A stretch of DNA of 64,000 bases from Silene latifolia (GCF_048544455.1 NC_133538.1:6664658-6728657), one strand, 5' to 3'; counted from the first letter of the stretch, positions 1-12,304 are shown. Notes: generated from the sequence alone by a model not told the origin. Numbers and translations are program-made.

Positions 1-940
1 ACTCGGTCTACACTCGACTTGGTGTGATTAACCCATGATTAGACCAATATGGTCCATGGGCCAAGGAAAAAAACGTACCATATGGCCTAGGGGGATGTTT
101 CACGTGGCTGACTCGAGACTTAGGACGAACATGAATGATTCTAACCCAAGAGTGTGCTTACGTGAATCAAGTTGGTAGTGTCCTAGACTCTTAGGACGGA
201 CCGGCACTAGAGGCACATTGCTAGGACATGCCTAAACACGGCTAAGACTCAACACGGACACAACACACTTCATGCTTTGTCAAGGTTCGGAAATGAAATC
301 TAATTTGGATTAACTTTGAAAATTATCGATCTTTTATCTAAAATGAGAATTAAAATGTGTAGCATGCCGTTTATAAAAGCTCATTTTGTTCAAAAATTCT
401 AATCCTAATTGGGCAACATTCTGAGTTTGAAAATCATGCTATTTTGAAAGTTGATTTCTTCGGAAAAAAACACGGTTTTAAAAAAGACATGGAGTTTTCG
501 AAAATTTGACGCGGAGAACAATAATTAGTAAATAGTCATTCGCATATTAAGTATGTATGCTCCCAGACTTTTCTAAGTCTCAGTCATCCTTCTAAAAAGG
601 GTCTATATCAGTGAAATCACATTGTCGGGTTAGCCAAGTACCCCATAACCAGAAGTTTGGAGTGTGGTAGCCCTTGCTTGTGCACAAGATGATGCCCCAT
701 TGAACACAACCAATGTGCAATCATTCACGACATAGTAGACATCACCCCCTATCCATCCTCTGACGGGGAGGGGTGGTCCGAATCCTAGAGTCAAAAGAGG
801 GTTAAGGCATGAATCAGGATACTATAAGTAATATTCTCTGGCCATCATTTCCTTTTCAAGTTTCACCAATCCGCAGCGGAGTCACCAAATTGGGACATCA
901 CTCCACTGACATTTGTGCGGATCTCCCACGTCGTTCATTA
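1..940 (-). mobile_element. Tat/Ogre-like retrotransposon, 5' leader (runs off window)
   Basis: Read on the minus strand, this stretch lies just downstream of a primer-binding site and so should be the untranslated leader of the element whose LTR fills 950-3763. No gag or pol motif is visible before the window edge; the short open frame at 809-1003 has no family features. A second arginine-tRNA-like site (GGTGACTCCGCTGCGG on the minus strand, about 872-887) lies about 60 bases further into the leader, which may mean the primer site was duplicated or that the LTR edge is slightly different from the one chosen. Confidence 0.5.
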
Positions 941-949
941 GAGTCGCCA
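941..949 (-). other. Primer-binding site, tRNA-Arg type
   Basis: The minus strand reads TGGCGACTC immediately inside the LTR edge. This is the usual start of the Arg-tRNA primer site of Ogre/Tat elements. It fixes the orientation (minus) and the approximate inner LTR border. Confidence 0.55.
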
Positions 950-3763
950 CAAATCTTAGGAAGACTTGGAAATTGTACAAAGGCTTTCAGACGGATTTGC
1001 TAACTATTGACATTGAGCTCGTGGTGAAGGTACGTGTTAGGAAGCCCATAAGGACACCTAACCCCGCACGTTGTAATAACGGCCTCTAATCCAATAAATG
1101 ATGGTCGTGAATAAATGTGATGGCTATCCCAATTATGAAATGCAAAAATTGTTTTAAACCCTAACATGTAAATCAGATTCTATGTCGTTTAATGCATGTA
1201 AACTACTGGGTGTAAGTTATTTTAGCATATGAATTTCATTTGGCTATTCTAGAAGGAAAACAAACAACAAGAGGAGAAAGAGATAGCTTATTCTTAGCAT
1301 AAGATAGAATAGCGATCATTAGGGGTTAGATCACAAAACAATGCAATAAAACCAAACAAACAACAAACGAACACCACGACACACACGGCCAAAACAGGCC
1401 GTGACATAGCACATGTACCGTGGTGTCACACGGTCCATATTGGGGTGAAGCAATATCTAATCTAGGTCAAGTCGGGTTTCATACAAGTGTTATACGATAA
1501 TTCAAAACATGCGATTTGAAACAAGGCAAATAAGAAAGCAAATTAAATAGTTATTTCATAAATAATTAACATGCGATTAAACAAACAAGAGAGACTAAAT
1601 TTTATATCAAAACAGCCCTAAAACTCATGATTCTAATGTTATTCATAGTATAAAGCGATGAAACGAATGAACATGTCAAGAGTTGATTAAACATGCTAGT
1701 TGTTTTAATTAAATATTAACCAAAACAAACGAAATCAAACATGCAAATCTAACACGTGAATCATACCGATTATATATGAAATTAGACTAATCTAGCCTAG
1801 AAAAACGTGCCATATGAGATTACTACACGACATACATATAAAGATGAATCGACACAAATAATTCTAATTCATGTGATTTAAAACAAAGCTAAATAATTAA
1901 TTCTAATCAATTAAATTAAACATGTGAAAAAGTCATATGAATCAAGATTAGAAAAACTATTCCAGTCATAGACTTCGAAACACGTGACAATCATAAACAA
2001 GAATCCAATTTTGATATAATTATTTCATAATTACGATAAACATGTGAATAATCAACAAACATGTGAATAATCAAATAAAACATGCTAAGATAATCAAATT
2101 AACATGCTTTATTAATCAAAGGCATAAACTCTAACAAACTAGGACAAGTCTATTTCATAAATTCAATCATCTTGCTCAAATTAATCTAATTCAAACAAGA
2201 TTAAGACAATTAAATCAATTAAACATGTCACAGCAAAATTTACGATGCTTATAAGACAAATCTAATTTTACAGCAAATGAAACCACACAAATAAGGCCAT
2301 CCATCGACATATTCATACTAGTAATCCCATTTTCCTTCATTCAACTCCAACAATACACAACATATATCGCCAATCCAATCATAATTAGAACGATAAAATA
2401 ATATAATACGATAATATGAAGAAAAAGATAAAAACCAAATTAAAAAGGAGAAAGGAGGGATTTTTAATACACCCTCAACCTACATGTATCGTTTACACTG
2501 TCTTAGTCATAATCGATCGTAGATATTGTCTTAAGGGGCCGTCGTCGACGATGCAACAAAGCAAACACGCGTCTTTTGAGTGTACCGCACCACGTTTTTC
2601 AAACATGAATTGCAAACTCGTTTTTCAGCGAAAGTTCAATTGGAAAGAAGTTTTAGAATCTAGAAAGATTGAAGATTTCAGGAGTGTAAAGATAAAGGAC
2701 TTATTTTGATGTAATAAGCGCAACAAACGAGGATGAAAGGCTGTTGTCTCACGCTATAACAAACACGAAAACAGATTTTTCGCTTGTTAATGGGTTTGTG
2801 AGTGTATGGAGGTATTTTCTGTTCAAAGCGGTTGAGAATACGGAGTATTTATAGGGAATTATGAAGGGTAGATGTCGGGTATACCGAGGAGATGACAGCT
2901 CAAGTTGTTGGGTGTTTATGTTGGTGTTGGTTGTGATTTCGTGAGGAAAAAGTTAAGGTTTCTGGAATTTTAGACACTAGGTTACTTGGGGGTTAAGGTA
3001 GTGGATGTAATCTAGGTTTGAGAACAAAGGGAAAGCAAGAGGATTGAATTTGAGATGGAAACAAGAGCACATACAAGCTCTGCTTTTCAAGCTACTGCCA
3101 CGGGTTTGTTGGGGGGGGGGGGGGTTGGGAAATATTTTCGAGGGTTTGTTTGTGATTAAGAAATAGGATTATGGGTAGGATAGTTGGGTATGGATTGGTG
3201 GTAGTGGGTTTTGAATTTGGGGTAGTTTGAGGTACGTTTAGAGAGTCAAAAGCTGAACAAGGGGAAGGGGAGTGTGTGGGCTGTTTAAGACGAAATTTTG
3301 AGAGGGTTAATGGACATGGATTGGGCTTAGATGAGAGTTTGAACACAAGTTGGAGGGGTATAGATTAGGCCAAAAGTTGCATCAAGATTCGTGCCCAAAT
3401 CGCATAGAAAACGAGCTTGAAATCGTGTGTAAAACCGTCGTAAAATGAAGTTCTTCAAATACGATTCATAAAACAATTAAACTTTCAAAATGATTTTTCA
3501 ATTAAAAATAAATATTTCATTTTCAATAAAATAAATTAGAAAATAAATTCAAATTAAAATAAAGTGAGTTTAAATTCTTAAAAACATTTAATTTAAATAT
3601 CATTTAAATTAAGAAAAACGCTTCATCGACAACGTCCGCTCTACGTCGTAAAACGAATCCAAATAAATGACAAATGCCAACTAAGAGTACATGTTATCCT
3701 ATCATCATCGGGTGTTTGTTGGGAGTTTATAAATTCAAGTATCGACAGATACGGGTATCTACA
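950..3763 (-). repeat. Long LTR of Tat/Ogre-like Ty3/gypsy element
   Basis: On the minus strand the LTR starts TGTAGATACCCGTATC at 3763, with ACCCGATGATGA about 45 bases later, both typical of Tat/Ogre LTR starts. It ends next to the Arg-type primer site near 950. The implied length of about 2.8 kb is long but normal for this lineage. The body is AT-rich and holds no credible gene; open frames at 2416-2709 and 3092-3346 show no domain. There is a run of 14 G at 3111-3124. The partner LTR lies outside the window, so age cannot be judged. Confidence 0.6.
3111..3124 (+). repeat. G14 homopolymer
   Basis: Fourteen consecutive G residues within the Tat-like LTR, a likely assembly and replication slippage site. 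Confidence 0.95.
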
Positions 3764-3961
3764 TGACTATATATAAGAAGCCCAAATCCCTAGGTTTAAA
3801 ATGAAAGAAAATCGAGTGAAAAGCTCATGGATTGGCCCGCCTAGACCGATTACCACACCCACTCGGTCGCGTAGTCCGTACTCGGCCGAGTAACAATGCC
3901 ACTCGATCCAGTGGCACCCACTCTGCTGAGTGCCAAACCCACTATGCCGAGTAATACATAC
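3764..3961. other. Inter-element spacer with ACTCGG-type dyads
   Basis: This lies between the Tat-like LTR and the Tekay-like LTR D. It contains no gene. From about 3861 to 3952 it carries one good copy of the dyad module (TACTCGGCCGAGTA, about 3879-3892) and several eroded ones (ACTCGGTCGCGT, ACTCGATCCAGT, ACTCTGCTGAGT). It is therefore probably retrotransposon-derived rather than unique host DNA. Confidence 0.5.
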
Positions 3962-5726
3962 TGTAACACCCCCATAAGTCGGGATCCTTCCTCAAGCCAA
4001 TCTCAACGCATGAGAGCATCACAAGACTTGGTTTCCCAAACTTGTAGTGCGAACAAACGAGTAAAGAAGAATTTAAGACGGTAAACTTTAAATAGATAAG
4101 TTGTAGTTAACTAATTAGTTACATGTTAAGGGATGCAAATACCATCCCATTTAGTACAACCGAATCGAAATGAAAGTGTAGTTTCAATAGTCAAAAACTA
4201 GACAAGCACAAGTGATGACAACTAGTGAAGACCGCTCCCAAGCCTCCGTATCTAAACAAAGCTAACCTGTCAAATATCTGCTCCCCATATGGGCGGAAAT
4301 CACAATATGGTTCACCGCAGATATTTAAAAACTCAAGTGTTAGCTTAATAATACAAATGCTTAATTAATGCTAATGATAAAGACTAAATGCTCATGTAAT
4401 AAATGCTCAGACAATCAACCATGAATCCAACAAGTGCATGAGATGCATAAAACCATCTTCCAAGTTTCTCACCTCCACATAACCGGTGTCAGGGACACGC
4501 CACGACACCACAAGCCAACACTAGCTACTCGGAATACGTCCGTGGTAGCGGGCCCGAGAGCGACTCGAGTCCCCTACCAGACATCGTGTCTCAACCACAG
4601 GAGTCCCTCCAAAACTCAATTACTAAATGTGCACATCCTCCTTTGAGTGGGAAGCTCCAAGAGGTGACTCAAGCGGAGACGGTTTCCCAACCGCCTTCCG
4701 TCTCCACAGCAACAACCAAGTATACGCCACAATCCTCCACCACCAATCAATAGCACAATCAACAGAATTAATTTCCAACAAGAGTAATCATGTAATCGCA
4801 CCAAGCATAATATGTCAAAATGTTAAATCCTTCATTAACTTACCTCTTTTCATGTAATTGCTCCCTAACATGTTATAATGCATTTTAACCATTTATATGA
4901 TATTTAACCATACTTACTCCTTCACCATATGCATAATTAATACAAGACCATATCATGTCACATACCCTAATTACCAATAAACATGTTATGATGCAAGTAC
5001 CATGAGACAAGTGTAGTTAATGACAATAAATGCATAATTAAACATCCATATTATTAGAGCTAAGTAGGGAAAACCCTACCTCAAGTTTATCTTCATAAAG
5101 CCTCAAGATAAGGCCTAGAAATGATCCTCAATGAAGCTTCCTAAATAAATTAATTACTACATTCATTACCATAATCCACTACAATAAACATACTAATTAA
5201 TCCCCTTAATTACCTATCTTAATTACCATAACCCAAATTAATTATGAGATAATCTACTAGGAAAATTAAGGTTTACTAAGATAAGATTAAGGAGACAAAG
5301 TTTAAATTGACTTACAAATGGTGTGGATAAACTAGGGAGGAAGGATGGCAAGAACTCTTCAAATGTGGAGGCTAGATTTTTAGAGGATAAGTTTAGGTGG
5401 TTGTTGGTGAGTGTTTAGAGAGTTTTAGAGAGTGGTAGGAATAGGTTGGGGAGTGAGTTTAGGTGGGGAAAATCTGAAAGGATAAGGCTCGAAAGTGACA
5501 CACCACCGACCAAATTCTCGCGTAAAAATGGACTTAACCGGACACTCGGTCGAGTGCCGGTCCACTCGAGCGAGTGGGACTCCACTCGGTCGAGTGACCA
5601 ACTTTCAGAAACTTCCAGCCTCAAACCAAATGCCACTCAGTCCTTCACTCGGCCGAGTGGGCTCCACTCAGCCGAGTGGGTGATTTACTCAGTCAAGTGC
5701 CATCTTTATAAGTACGAGGTATTACA
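3962..5726 (-). repeat. 3' LTR of Tekay-like element D
   Basis: On the minus strand this LTR starts TGTAATACC at 5726 and ends in GGGGGTGTTACA at 3962, the usual Tekay/Del-type termini. A polypurine tract (minus TATGGGGGGAGGAT) directly precedes its start, so it is the 3' LTR. Length is about 1.77 kb. It carries an ACTCGGTCGAGT array near its 5' end (5543-5699). No 5' LTR of the same element is found on the right side, so D is truncated or rearranged. Confidence 0.7.
5543..5699. repeat. Dyad-module array in LTR D
   Basis: About six copies of ACTCGGTCGAGT and variants (ACTCGAGCGAGT, ACTCGGCCGAGT, ACTCAGCCGAGT, ACTCAGTCAAGT) within the first 190 bases of the LTR in its own orientation. The outer base is usually C/G here (CACTCG...CGAGTG) instead of the T/A seen in elements A-C. 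Confidence 0.8.
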
Positions 5727-5837
5727 ATCCTCCCCCCATAAAAAGAACTTCGTCCCCAAAGTTCACACCCGACACTATAATTACTAAAAATTCTATGTCC
5801 TATATTGCCCCAAAGGTACACGGCGGTAGGTCGAAAC
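5727..5837 (-). mobile_element. Polypurine tract and 3' internal relic of element D
   Basis: The minus strand carries a GAACTTTGGGGACGAAGTTC-type hairpin (about 5744-5763) followed by a polypurine tract abutting LTR D. The relic is then cut by element C, whose target duplication GAAAC occupies 5833-5837. Sequence after C (14083 onward) resembles the continuation of this relic. Confidence 0.6.
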
Positions 5838-7083
5838 TGTAACACCTCCTCATACCAAGCTGCCTTACCAAGACCACCCTACCATGAAAGTGTGTTACCA
5901 TCTCGGTTGCCCGAGGTTAGTACATATCAAAAGTGTCTGAAATGAGCACATTTATTAAAGTACCATAAAGTATAAAGTTTACATCAACCAAATCCCAAAC
6001 TGTTTCAATAAACCAAAACAAATGTCTGACAACTAAGAAATTAAACTAAGACTTGGACGGTGATGCTACGACAGGTGATGACAACTCGCCCATGACTGCC
6101 CCAAGCTCACCAATAGCAATACCTGTCAAGTCTGCTCACCATCCCCGAATGGATCACAACAGATTCCATAAACAACAACGGGGTCAGTATTAATCAAACA
6201 CTATAAGACAAACAAACACGGTAACCAGCTGATCATCCTCCAACCCCAGTCTCCCGATCTCACACCATCGCAACAGGTAATCCTCGCCGCCAGTGGGTGA
6301 CCGCAGCCGATCCCACCTAGTCCAGCTCATCAACGAGCGACTAACAATCCCTGTCCCTTAATGTACACATCCTCTCCCGTGGTGGGTTCCACAGAAGGCG
6401 AACTAGGGTGTGAAGCCACTCCCGCAAGTGACTCCACCGCAATCACAAACACACAGCATCACAGCTGTCACAATATCTCCACACCAACACCGTCACAACA
6501 ACGCCCACACTCCGATGATCAGCAGATAACAATAGTTACAAAACAATCATGTTTTAAACAATTAACAGTAAACTGAGTAGGGAAAACCCTACCTTAGCAA
6601 TCAACAGTAGAACGGAAACTGAACAATCGGAAAGGCTCCTCTATGAAGTCTTCTCCTATACAATAACCATAAAACACAATTACACATTGCACAATCCCCC
6701 ATTTTCCCCAATTCCATATATACAGTAACCCCAAAAGAATACAAATGACAAGGGAATGAAACTTACCAACAGTAGAATAAGAGACTACACGCAAGGACCA
6801 CGACAATTTGCACACACAACAAGATTAGGAGATGATTAGGGAGTGATTAAAGTAATCGTAAAATGATTAGGGTTGAAAATGACGTTTAATATAAAATAAC
6901 CCTAAACACTCCCGCATCAAACCGCTAAAATAACAATCGCCAGACCGGATACTCGGTCGAGTAAAGCTATACTCGGCCGAGTATTCCTCGGCAGAACCAA
7001 AACAAACTCCACAATTAACACTACTCGGCCGAGTAGGCTCTACTCGGTCGAGTATACAACTTAATAAAATCCGTAGTATTACA
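5838..7083 (-). repeat. 3' LTR of element C
   Basis: Minus-strand start TGTAATACTACGG at 7083; the 3' end at 5838 reads TGTAACACC on the plus strand. Compared with the 5' LTR it lacks a block of about 44 bases near 6253, about 15 bases near 6885, and one or two dyad modules near 6985, which explains most of the 83-base length difference. Confidence 0.92.
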
Positions 7084-7125
7084 GTTTTCCCCCCCTTAAA
7101 AAGAATTTCGTCCCGAAGTTCACAC
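7084..7125 (-). other. Polypurine tract and hairpin of element C
   Basis: The minus strand reads GAACTTCGGGACGAAATTC and then TTTTTAAGGGGGGGAAAAC up to the LTR start. The first part is an imperfect inverted repeat; the purine run primes plus-strand DNA synthesis. The same arrangement is seen at the 3' ends of A, B and D. Confidence 0.85.
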
Positions 7126-7304
7126 TCCAACCTAAAAAAAACACCACAAATACAAAAGACACACCACAAAACACAAAAAGACTTTCCACACAAACATTTA
7201 TCAACCCAAAGAACTACACAAGACACCACAAGACCCACCAACCCGACTCAAAATAAGACAAAACACAACCGCGACCATCTCCAACCCCTCTAAAAAGACA
7301 ACGA

Positions 7305-8963
7305 TTACGTCCCCGTAACCAAACATACCTGATCAAAAAGGTTAGGAAAACATTTTCGCATAACTTCCTCGGGTTCCCATGTGGCTTCTTCCACATTGTG
7401 ATTAGACCAAAGAACCTTGAGTAAGACCATCTCACCATTCCTTGTCTTACGAACCTTGCGATCAAGAATCTCTTTAGGAACCTCGGCGTAGGACAAAGAC
7501 TCATCAAGCTCGATGTTCTCCATTCGAAGGATATGCAATGGATCACTCACATATTTCCGAAGCTGGGAGACATGGAAAACGTTGTGGACTCTATCCAAAG
7601 CTGGTGGTAAAGCTAATCTATAAGCTACCTCGCCTATACGGTCCAAAATCTCATAAGGACCTATAAACTTCTGACTTAGCTTACCTTTCTTCCCAAAGCC
7701 CATCACACCTCGCATAGGTGACACTTTCAAAAGGACCTTGTGACCTACTGCGAACTCAATGTCCCTGCGGTGTAAATCGGCATAACTCTTCTGACGATCT
7801 TGAGCTGCTCTCATCTTTTGCCAAATTAACTGAACTTGCTCAACCATATCTTGTACCAGCTGTGGCCCTAAAACCACTGTCTCAGAACTATCATCCCAAC
7901 AAACTTGACTTCGGCATTTCCGACCATACAAGGCCTCAAAAGGTGCCATCCCGATACTCGTATGATAACTGTTGTTGTATGAAAACTCAATCAGGTCAAG
8001 ACTGTCTTCCCAGCTGCTCCTAAACTCCATGACACATGCCCTCAACATGTCCTCAAAGGTCTTGATGGTTCGTTTTGTCTGACCATCGGTTGCTGGATGA
8101 AAGGATGTACTCATCTTCAAGGTTGTACCCATCAACTCCTGCAGTTCTTGCCAAAACTTGGATATGAACCTCGCATCACGATCAGAAACGATATCCTTGG
8201 GTATACCATGTAACCGCACCACATGCCTCCTGTAACCCAGTGCTAGCTGCATCTTAGACCAAGTATCTTTCATAAGAACAAAGTGAGCTGACTTGGTTAA
8301 CCGATCAACAATCACCCAGATCATGTTATTACCTTGCTGTGACCTAGGCAATCCCACAATGAAGTCCATAGAGATAGACTCCCACTTCCACTTGGGTACT
8401 TCCAAAGACTGTATCTTACCTTGTGGTCTCCTTTGTTCACCCTTGACCCTCTGACAGGTCAAACATCTGGCCACAAACTCAGCTACCTCTTTCTTCATTT
8501 TTGGCCACCAGAAAGTCTTCTTAAGATCTTTGTAAAGCTTGTCACCACCCGGGTGAACCGAATAAGGAGTGCAATGAGCCTCCGTCAAGATCACTCTCCT
8601 CAACTCTGTATCCTCAAGAACATACAAACTCCCATCAAAACGGACACTCCCATCTGTATGGATATAAAACCTGGAAACTGTCCCACTCTCTACTCTTGAC
8701 TTCCATTCCTGAATATTAGGATCAAGCTCCTGTTTACTCTTGATGTTCTCATATAACTCTGGCTCGATCGTCAAATCCCCAATGGTATCTCCCTTCCTTA
8801 ACATAAATATCTCCATCCTAGACACCTCATCCCCCAGCTTCAGCAAGGACATGGCTGTACATAGCGAATGAACGCTCTTCCTACTCATCAGAGCATCTGC
8901 AACAACATTAGCCTTACCCTCGTGATAGATGATCTCCATATCATAATCTCCGATAAGATCCAT
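7305..8963 (-). pseudogene. Element C pol: integrase and chromodomain-like tail
   Basis: A 552-codon open segment begins after an in-frame stop and covers the end of RNase H, the integrase and the C-terminal tail. The zinc-binding HHCC site is intact (H130, H137, C167, C170). The DDE catalytic triad shows D200 and D261, but the expected Glu 36 residues further on is Lys297 (DGQTK in place of DGQTE). A single G-to-A change explains this and should abolish strand transfer. The last 65 residues (EILDRKVRK...VLWSNHNVEEATWEPEE) look like the degenerate chromodomain of Tekay/Del elements, thought to steer insertion toward heterochromatin. It is continuous in frame with the upstream RT segment except for the stop at 8964-8966. 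Confidence 0.93.
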
Positions 8964-10055
8964 CTACCGTCTCTGTCGCATGTTAAGCTCCTTCTGAGTG
9001 TAGATATATTTTAAGCTCTTATGATCAGAAAACACTTTAAAGGTTGCTCCATAAAGGTAATTCCTCCAAATCTTAAGAGCAAAAACAACTACACCCAGCT
9101 CCAGATCATGAGTAGGGTAATTCTCCTCATATGGCTTTAGCTGCCTCGAAGCATAAGCTATGACTTTCCATGCCTGCATCAAAACACAACCAAGACCATT
9201 CTTTGAAGCATTGGTATATACCTCAAAGTTCTCACATCCCTCCGGCAAAGCTAGCACAGGAGCTGTGGTCAAGTGTTCCTTTAAAGTCTGAAACGCTGCC
9301 TCACAACTCTCATCCCAAACAAATCTGGTCTCTTTCCTCATCAAGGATGTCATAGGCCGTGCTATGGTAGAGAAATATTTCACTAATCTCTTGTAGTAGC
9401 CAGCAAGGCCTAAGAAACTCCGAATCTCAGCAACATTCTTCGGTGATTCCCACTTGGTTACAGCCTCAATCTTACTAGGATCCACAGACACCCTCTTCTT
9501 AGATATCATATGACCCAGAAAAGCTACCTCCTCCAGCCAGAACTCGCACTTAGACAGCTTGGCATAAAGTTGATTCTCTCTCAGTGTCTGCAAGATTATC
9601 CTCAAGTGCTCCTCATGTTCTTCCTTAGTCTTAGAATAGACTAAGATGTCATCGATGAAAACAACCACAAACCTGTCCAAGAACGGTGTAAAGATCCGAT
9701 TCATCAAGTCCATGAAAGCTGCTGGTGCATTGGTCAACCCAAAAGGCATCACCACGTACTCATAATGACCATACCGAGATCGGAACACTGTCTTAGGAAT
9801 ATCCTCATCTGCTATCCTCAGTTGATGATAGCCTGACCTCAGATCAATCTTAGAAAACACACTTGCTCCACTTAGCTGATCAAACAGGTAATCAATCCTC
9901 GGCAAAGGATACTTGTTCTTCACCGTGACACGATTGAGCTCTCTGTAATCAATGCACAGTCTCATACTCCCATCTTTCTTCTTTACAAAAAGAATTGGGG
10001 CTCCCCACGGTGACACACTAGGCCTAATATAACCCTTGCTTAGCAACTCATGTAT
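8964..10055 (-). pseudogene. Element C pol: reverse transcriptase and RNase H
   Basis: The segment runs between two in-frame TAG codons. RT motifs are clear: CIDYRELN near residue 31 of the internal 360-residue frame, [13 protein letters not shown] near 99, and the catalytic FIDD box at 130-133. The RNase H domain follows, but its first catalytic Asp (normally YTDAS) is Asn279 (YTNASKNG), again a G-to-A change. The upstream stop replaces what is normally a Gln codon just before the RT fingers; the downstream stop at 8964-8966 replaces the conserved Trp after MRQRR. Both are single transitions. RT and RNase H would copy the element RNA into DNA in the cytoplasmic particle. Confidence 0.94.
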
Positions 10056-10766
10056 CTACTTCTTCAAATCAGCTAACTCTTTAGGTGCCATACGGTAAGG
10101 TGCTTTGGATATCGGACTTGTCCCTGGTTTAAGCTCCACACTGAAATCCATATCCCTCTTGGGCGGCAAACTCGGTATCTCCTCAGGAAAGACATCATCA
10201 AACTCTCCCACCACAGGTATCTCAGCAGCTATCTGCGGCTCTACTCGGCGATCTCTCATATGACAGAGAATCAAGGGGCACTTCTTCCTCATACATGACT
10301 TTAAAGTCATCACAACTATGAACTTACACTTAGGTTTTACCACAAACCCTCTATAGGACACCCTAACACCCTTAGGACCCTTTAAGGACACTCTATTTTG
10401 CCGACAATCTATCTTGGCATCATACTTACCCAGCCAATCCATCCCGACAATCACCTCAAACCCATCCACAGGAAACTCTAACAAGTCTACCGGTAAATCT
10501 ATCCCTCCAATCACCATAGACACTCCCTTATACAACTTAAGACATGACATAGACTCCCATGAAGGTATGAACACATCATCTTTTACAACCTCAAACTTCC
10601 CCAAACCCATGGACATGGCATGACTCTTAGACACAAAAGAATGTGTAGCCCCTGAATCAAACAAAACGAAGGATGGTACATTATGAACAAAAAAGGTACC
10701 GGTAACTACATGAGCATCATCTCGCGCTTCCTGTTTGTCAATCATAAAAAGCTTCCCACTGTTTTT
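10056..10766 (-). pseudogene. Element C pol: aspartic protease and RT N-terminus
   Basis: This in-frame segment follows the gag stop at 10767-10769. It contains the retropepsin motif FDSGATHSF, with the catalytic Asp in DSG, and a second conserved patch VIVGMDWLG typical of Ty3/gypsy proteases. It ends with the conserved lead into RT (FPEEIPSLPPKRDMDFS and YRMAPKELADLKK) and then a TAG. Gag and pol share one frame here, as usual for a single polyprotein in Tekay elements, so the TAG at 10767 is probably a disabling mutation and not a natural recoding site. Confidence 0.9.
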
Positions 10767-11926
10767 CTATCCTCCACCCTGAACCGAAGCATTGGAGGTA
10801 CTTGGCTTGGCTGCTGAATCTTGGGCGGTGCTGTTGTTCTGACGCTGATATGATCCACCATCACTGCGGTTATAACTGCTCTGGTTTCCCTGTCCACCTC
10901 TGTTGCCCCATGAACTTCCCGATCTGTTACTAGCAAAACTCTGAGTTGGCCCCTGAGAGAAATTCCTTCTTGAGCTCCCGAACCGATCAAGACGGCCCTC
11001 AGAACTCGTACATTCCCGTCTCCTATGGCCGACACCACCACAGTTGAAGCATGTAAGGTTAGAGTTGTCACTCACACTCCGACCTCCATTCTTTCCACAG
11101 CCACGAGATCCCCCAGAGAAACCAACTCCACCCGAAAAAGCCTTTGCATGGTTGAAGTTTCCCTTCTTGTTGCCCGACTGACTGTTGCTTCCACTGTCAG
11201 CCTTCCTCTTTTCAGCGGCAGTCCTCTCATTGATCTCTCTTGAGAGATCTACCATTCTCTCAGCTTGGCCCGCTCTTAGGAACACTTCCTTAAGGTTAGT
11301 AGCAATCCCAGCTGGCATACGACTCACGATCTTGGCAGATAGACCCCTCTCAAAACGGAGAGCCAAACCCCTCTGTCCCAGCTGCATGTCCTCAACATAA
11401 CGAGATAGCTCTAGGAACCGATGATAGTACTCAGTGACTGTCATCTCCTCAGACATGGTGAAGGAATCGAACTCAGATCTTATCTTGTGTCGGATATGCT
11501 CCGGCACAAACTGCTCTCTCATAACGCTCTTAACCCAGACCACGGAATAGCTCCCAGACCTTCAGCCTGGTAATAGGCTCTAGCATCTTCCTTGATGTTT
11601 TGCCACCAAACAGCAGCTTCACCTCTCAGGTAGTATACTACCTGCTCAACGATCATGTCTTCGGGGCACTTAACCATTTCCATGAGAGCTACAATCTCAC
11701 GGTGCCACTTCTCGAGCAGCTTTGGTTCCCCCACCCCTTCATATGTGGGAGGGTTGAAGCGAGCAATGATGATGCTAAGCTGAGTAGCATCCACCGGCTT
11801 CTCATTCCCCTTTCCCACATTTTTGAGAGTTTCAAGGAGAGCCTTTTGTTGCTCAATCATGCGAGCAACCTCATCAAGAGTCATCTCAGAAGCTTGGATC
11901 TGTGCGGGGGATCTTTTGGGCGGCAT
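10767..11926 (-). pseudogene. Element C gag (nucleocapsid/capsid), frameshifted
   Basis: Gag starts at 11926 with MPPKRSPAQ, after a leader carrying the dyad array. The first frame (to 11519) covers the N-terminal capsid part (RFNPPTYEG, EAAVWWQNIKEDARAYYQ). A one-base loss near 11533 shifts the frame; the second open segment, 10767-11543, continues the capsid (VKSVMREQFVPEHIR, FLELSRYV) and ends in a Gly/Ser/Asn-rich nucleocapsid with one CCHC zinc knuckle (C165, C168, H173, C178 of that frame, CFNCGGVGHRRREC). The longer open frame reaching up to 11998 is a chance extension, since MPPKR is the conserved type of start. Confidence 0.92.
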
Positions 11927-12003
11927 TTTGAGCTGATAAGAAACAAAGAAATATAAGCACAAAAGCCTACGGCTCAAAATGTATCTATCTTCTGCCAAAG
12001 GAA

Positions 12004-12304
12004 CACTCGGCCGAGTATAAGACTATACTCGGTCGAGTAACGACTACTCGGTCGAGTATCATAGATACTCGGTCGAGTAATCGACTCCAGTAGCCAACGT
12101 CAAATACCCAAATCGCATACTCGGTCGAGTAAAAACAATACTCGGGCGAGTAGTCACTACTCGGTCGAGTACACATACTTACTCGGTCGAGTAAACTCAT
12201 ACAGTAGCCATTGCTACTCACTGCCAAACAACACTCGGTCGAGTACTTGGTTACTTGACCAAGTACTCCCTACTCGGTCGAGTACCTGCCCTACTCGGCC
12301 GAGC
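12004..12304. repeat. Dense dyad-module array in element C leader
   Basis: Twelve copies of TACTCGGTCGAGTA and variants (TACTCGGCCGAGTA, TACTCGGGCGAGTA, TACTTGACCAAGTA) in 300 bases, spaced irregularly by roughly 5-45 bases. It sits in the 5' leader, directly upstream of the gag start, between gag and the primer site. Confidence 0.93.

Noticed and set aside
10414..11400. Plus-strand frames opposite gag and protease of element C
   Set aside because: They are antisense shadows of the recognised retroviral-type domains.
12004..12304. Regularly repeated palindromes suggesting a CRISPR-like array
   Set aside because: Spacers are of irregular length, the repeats are only 12-14 bases, and the array lies in the leader of a plant retrotransposon.
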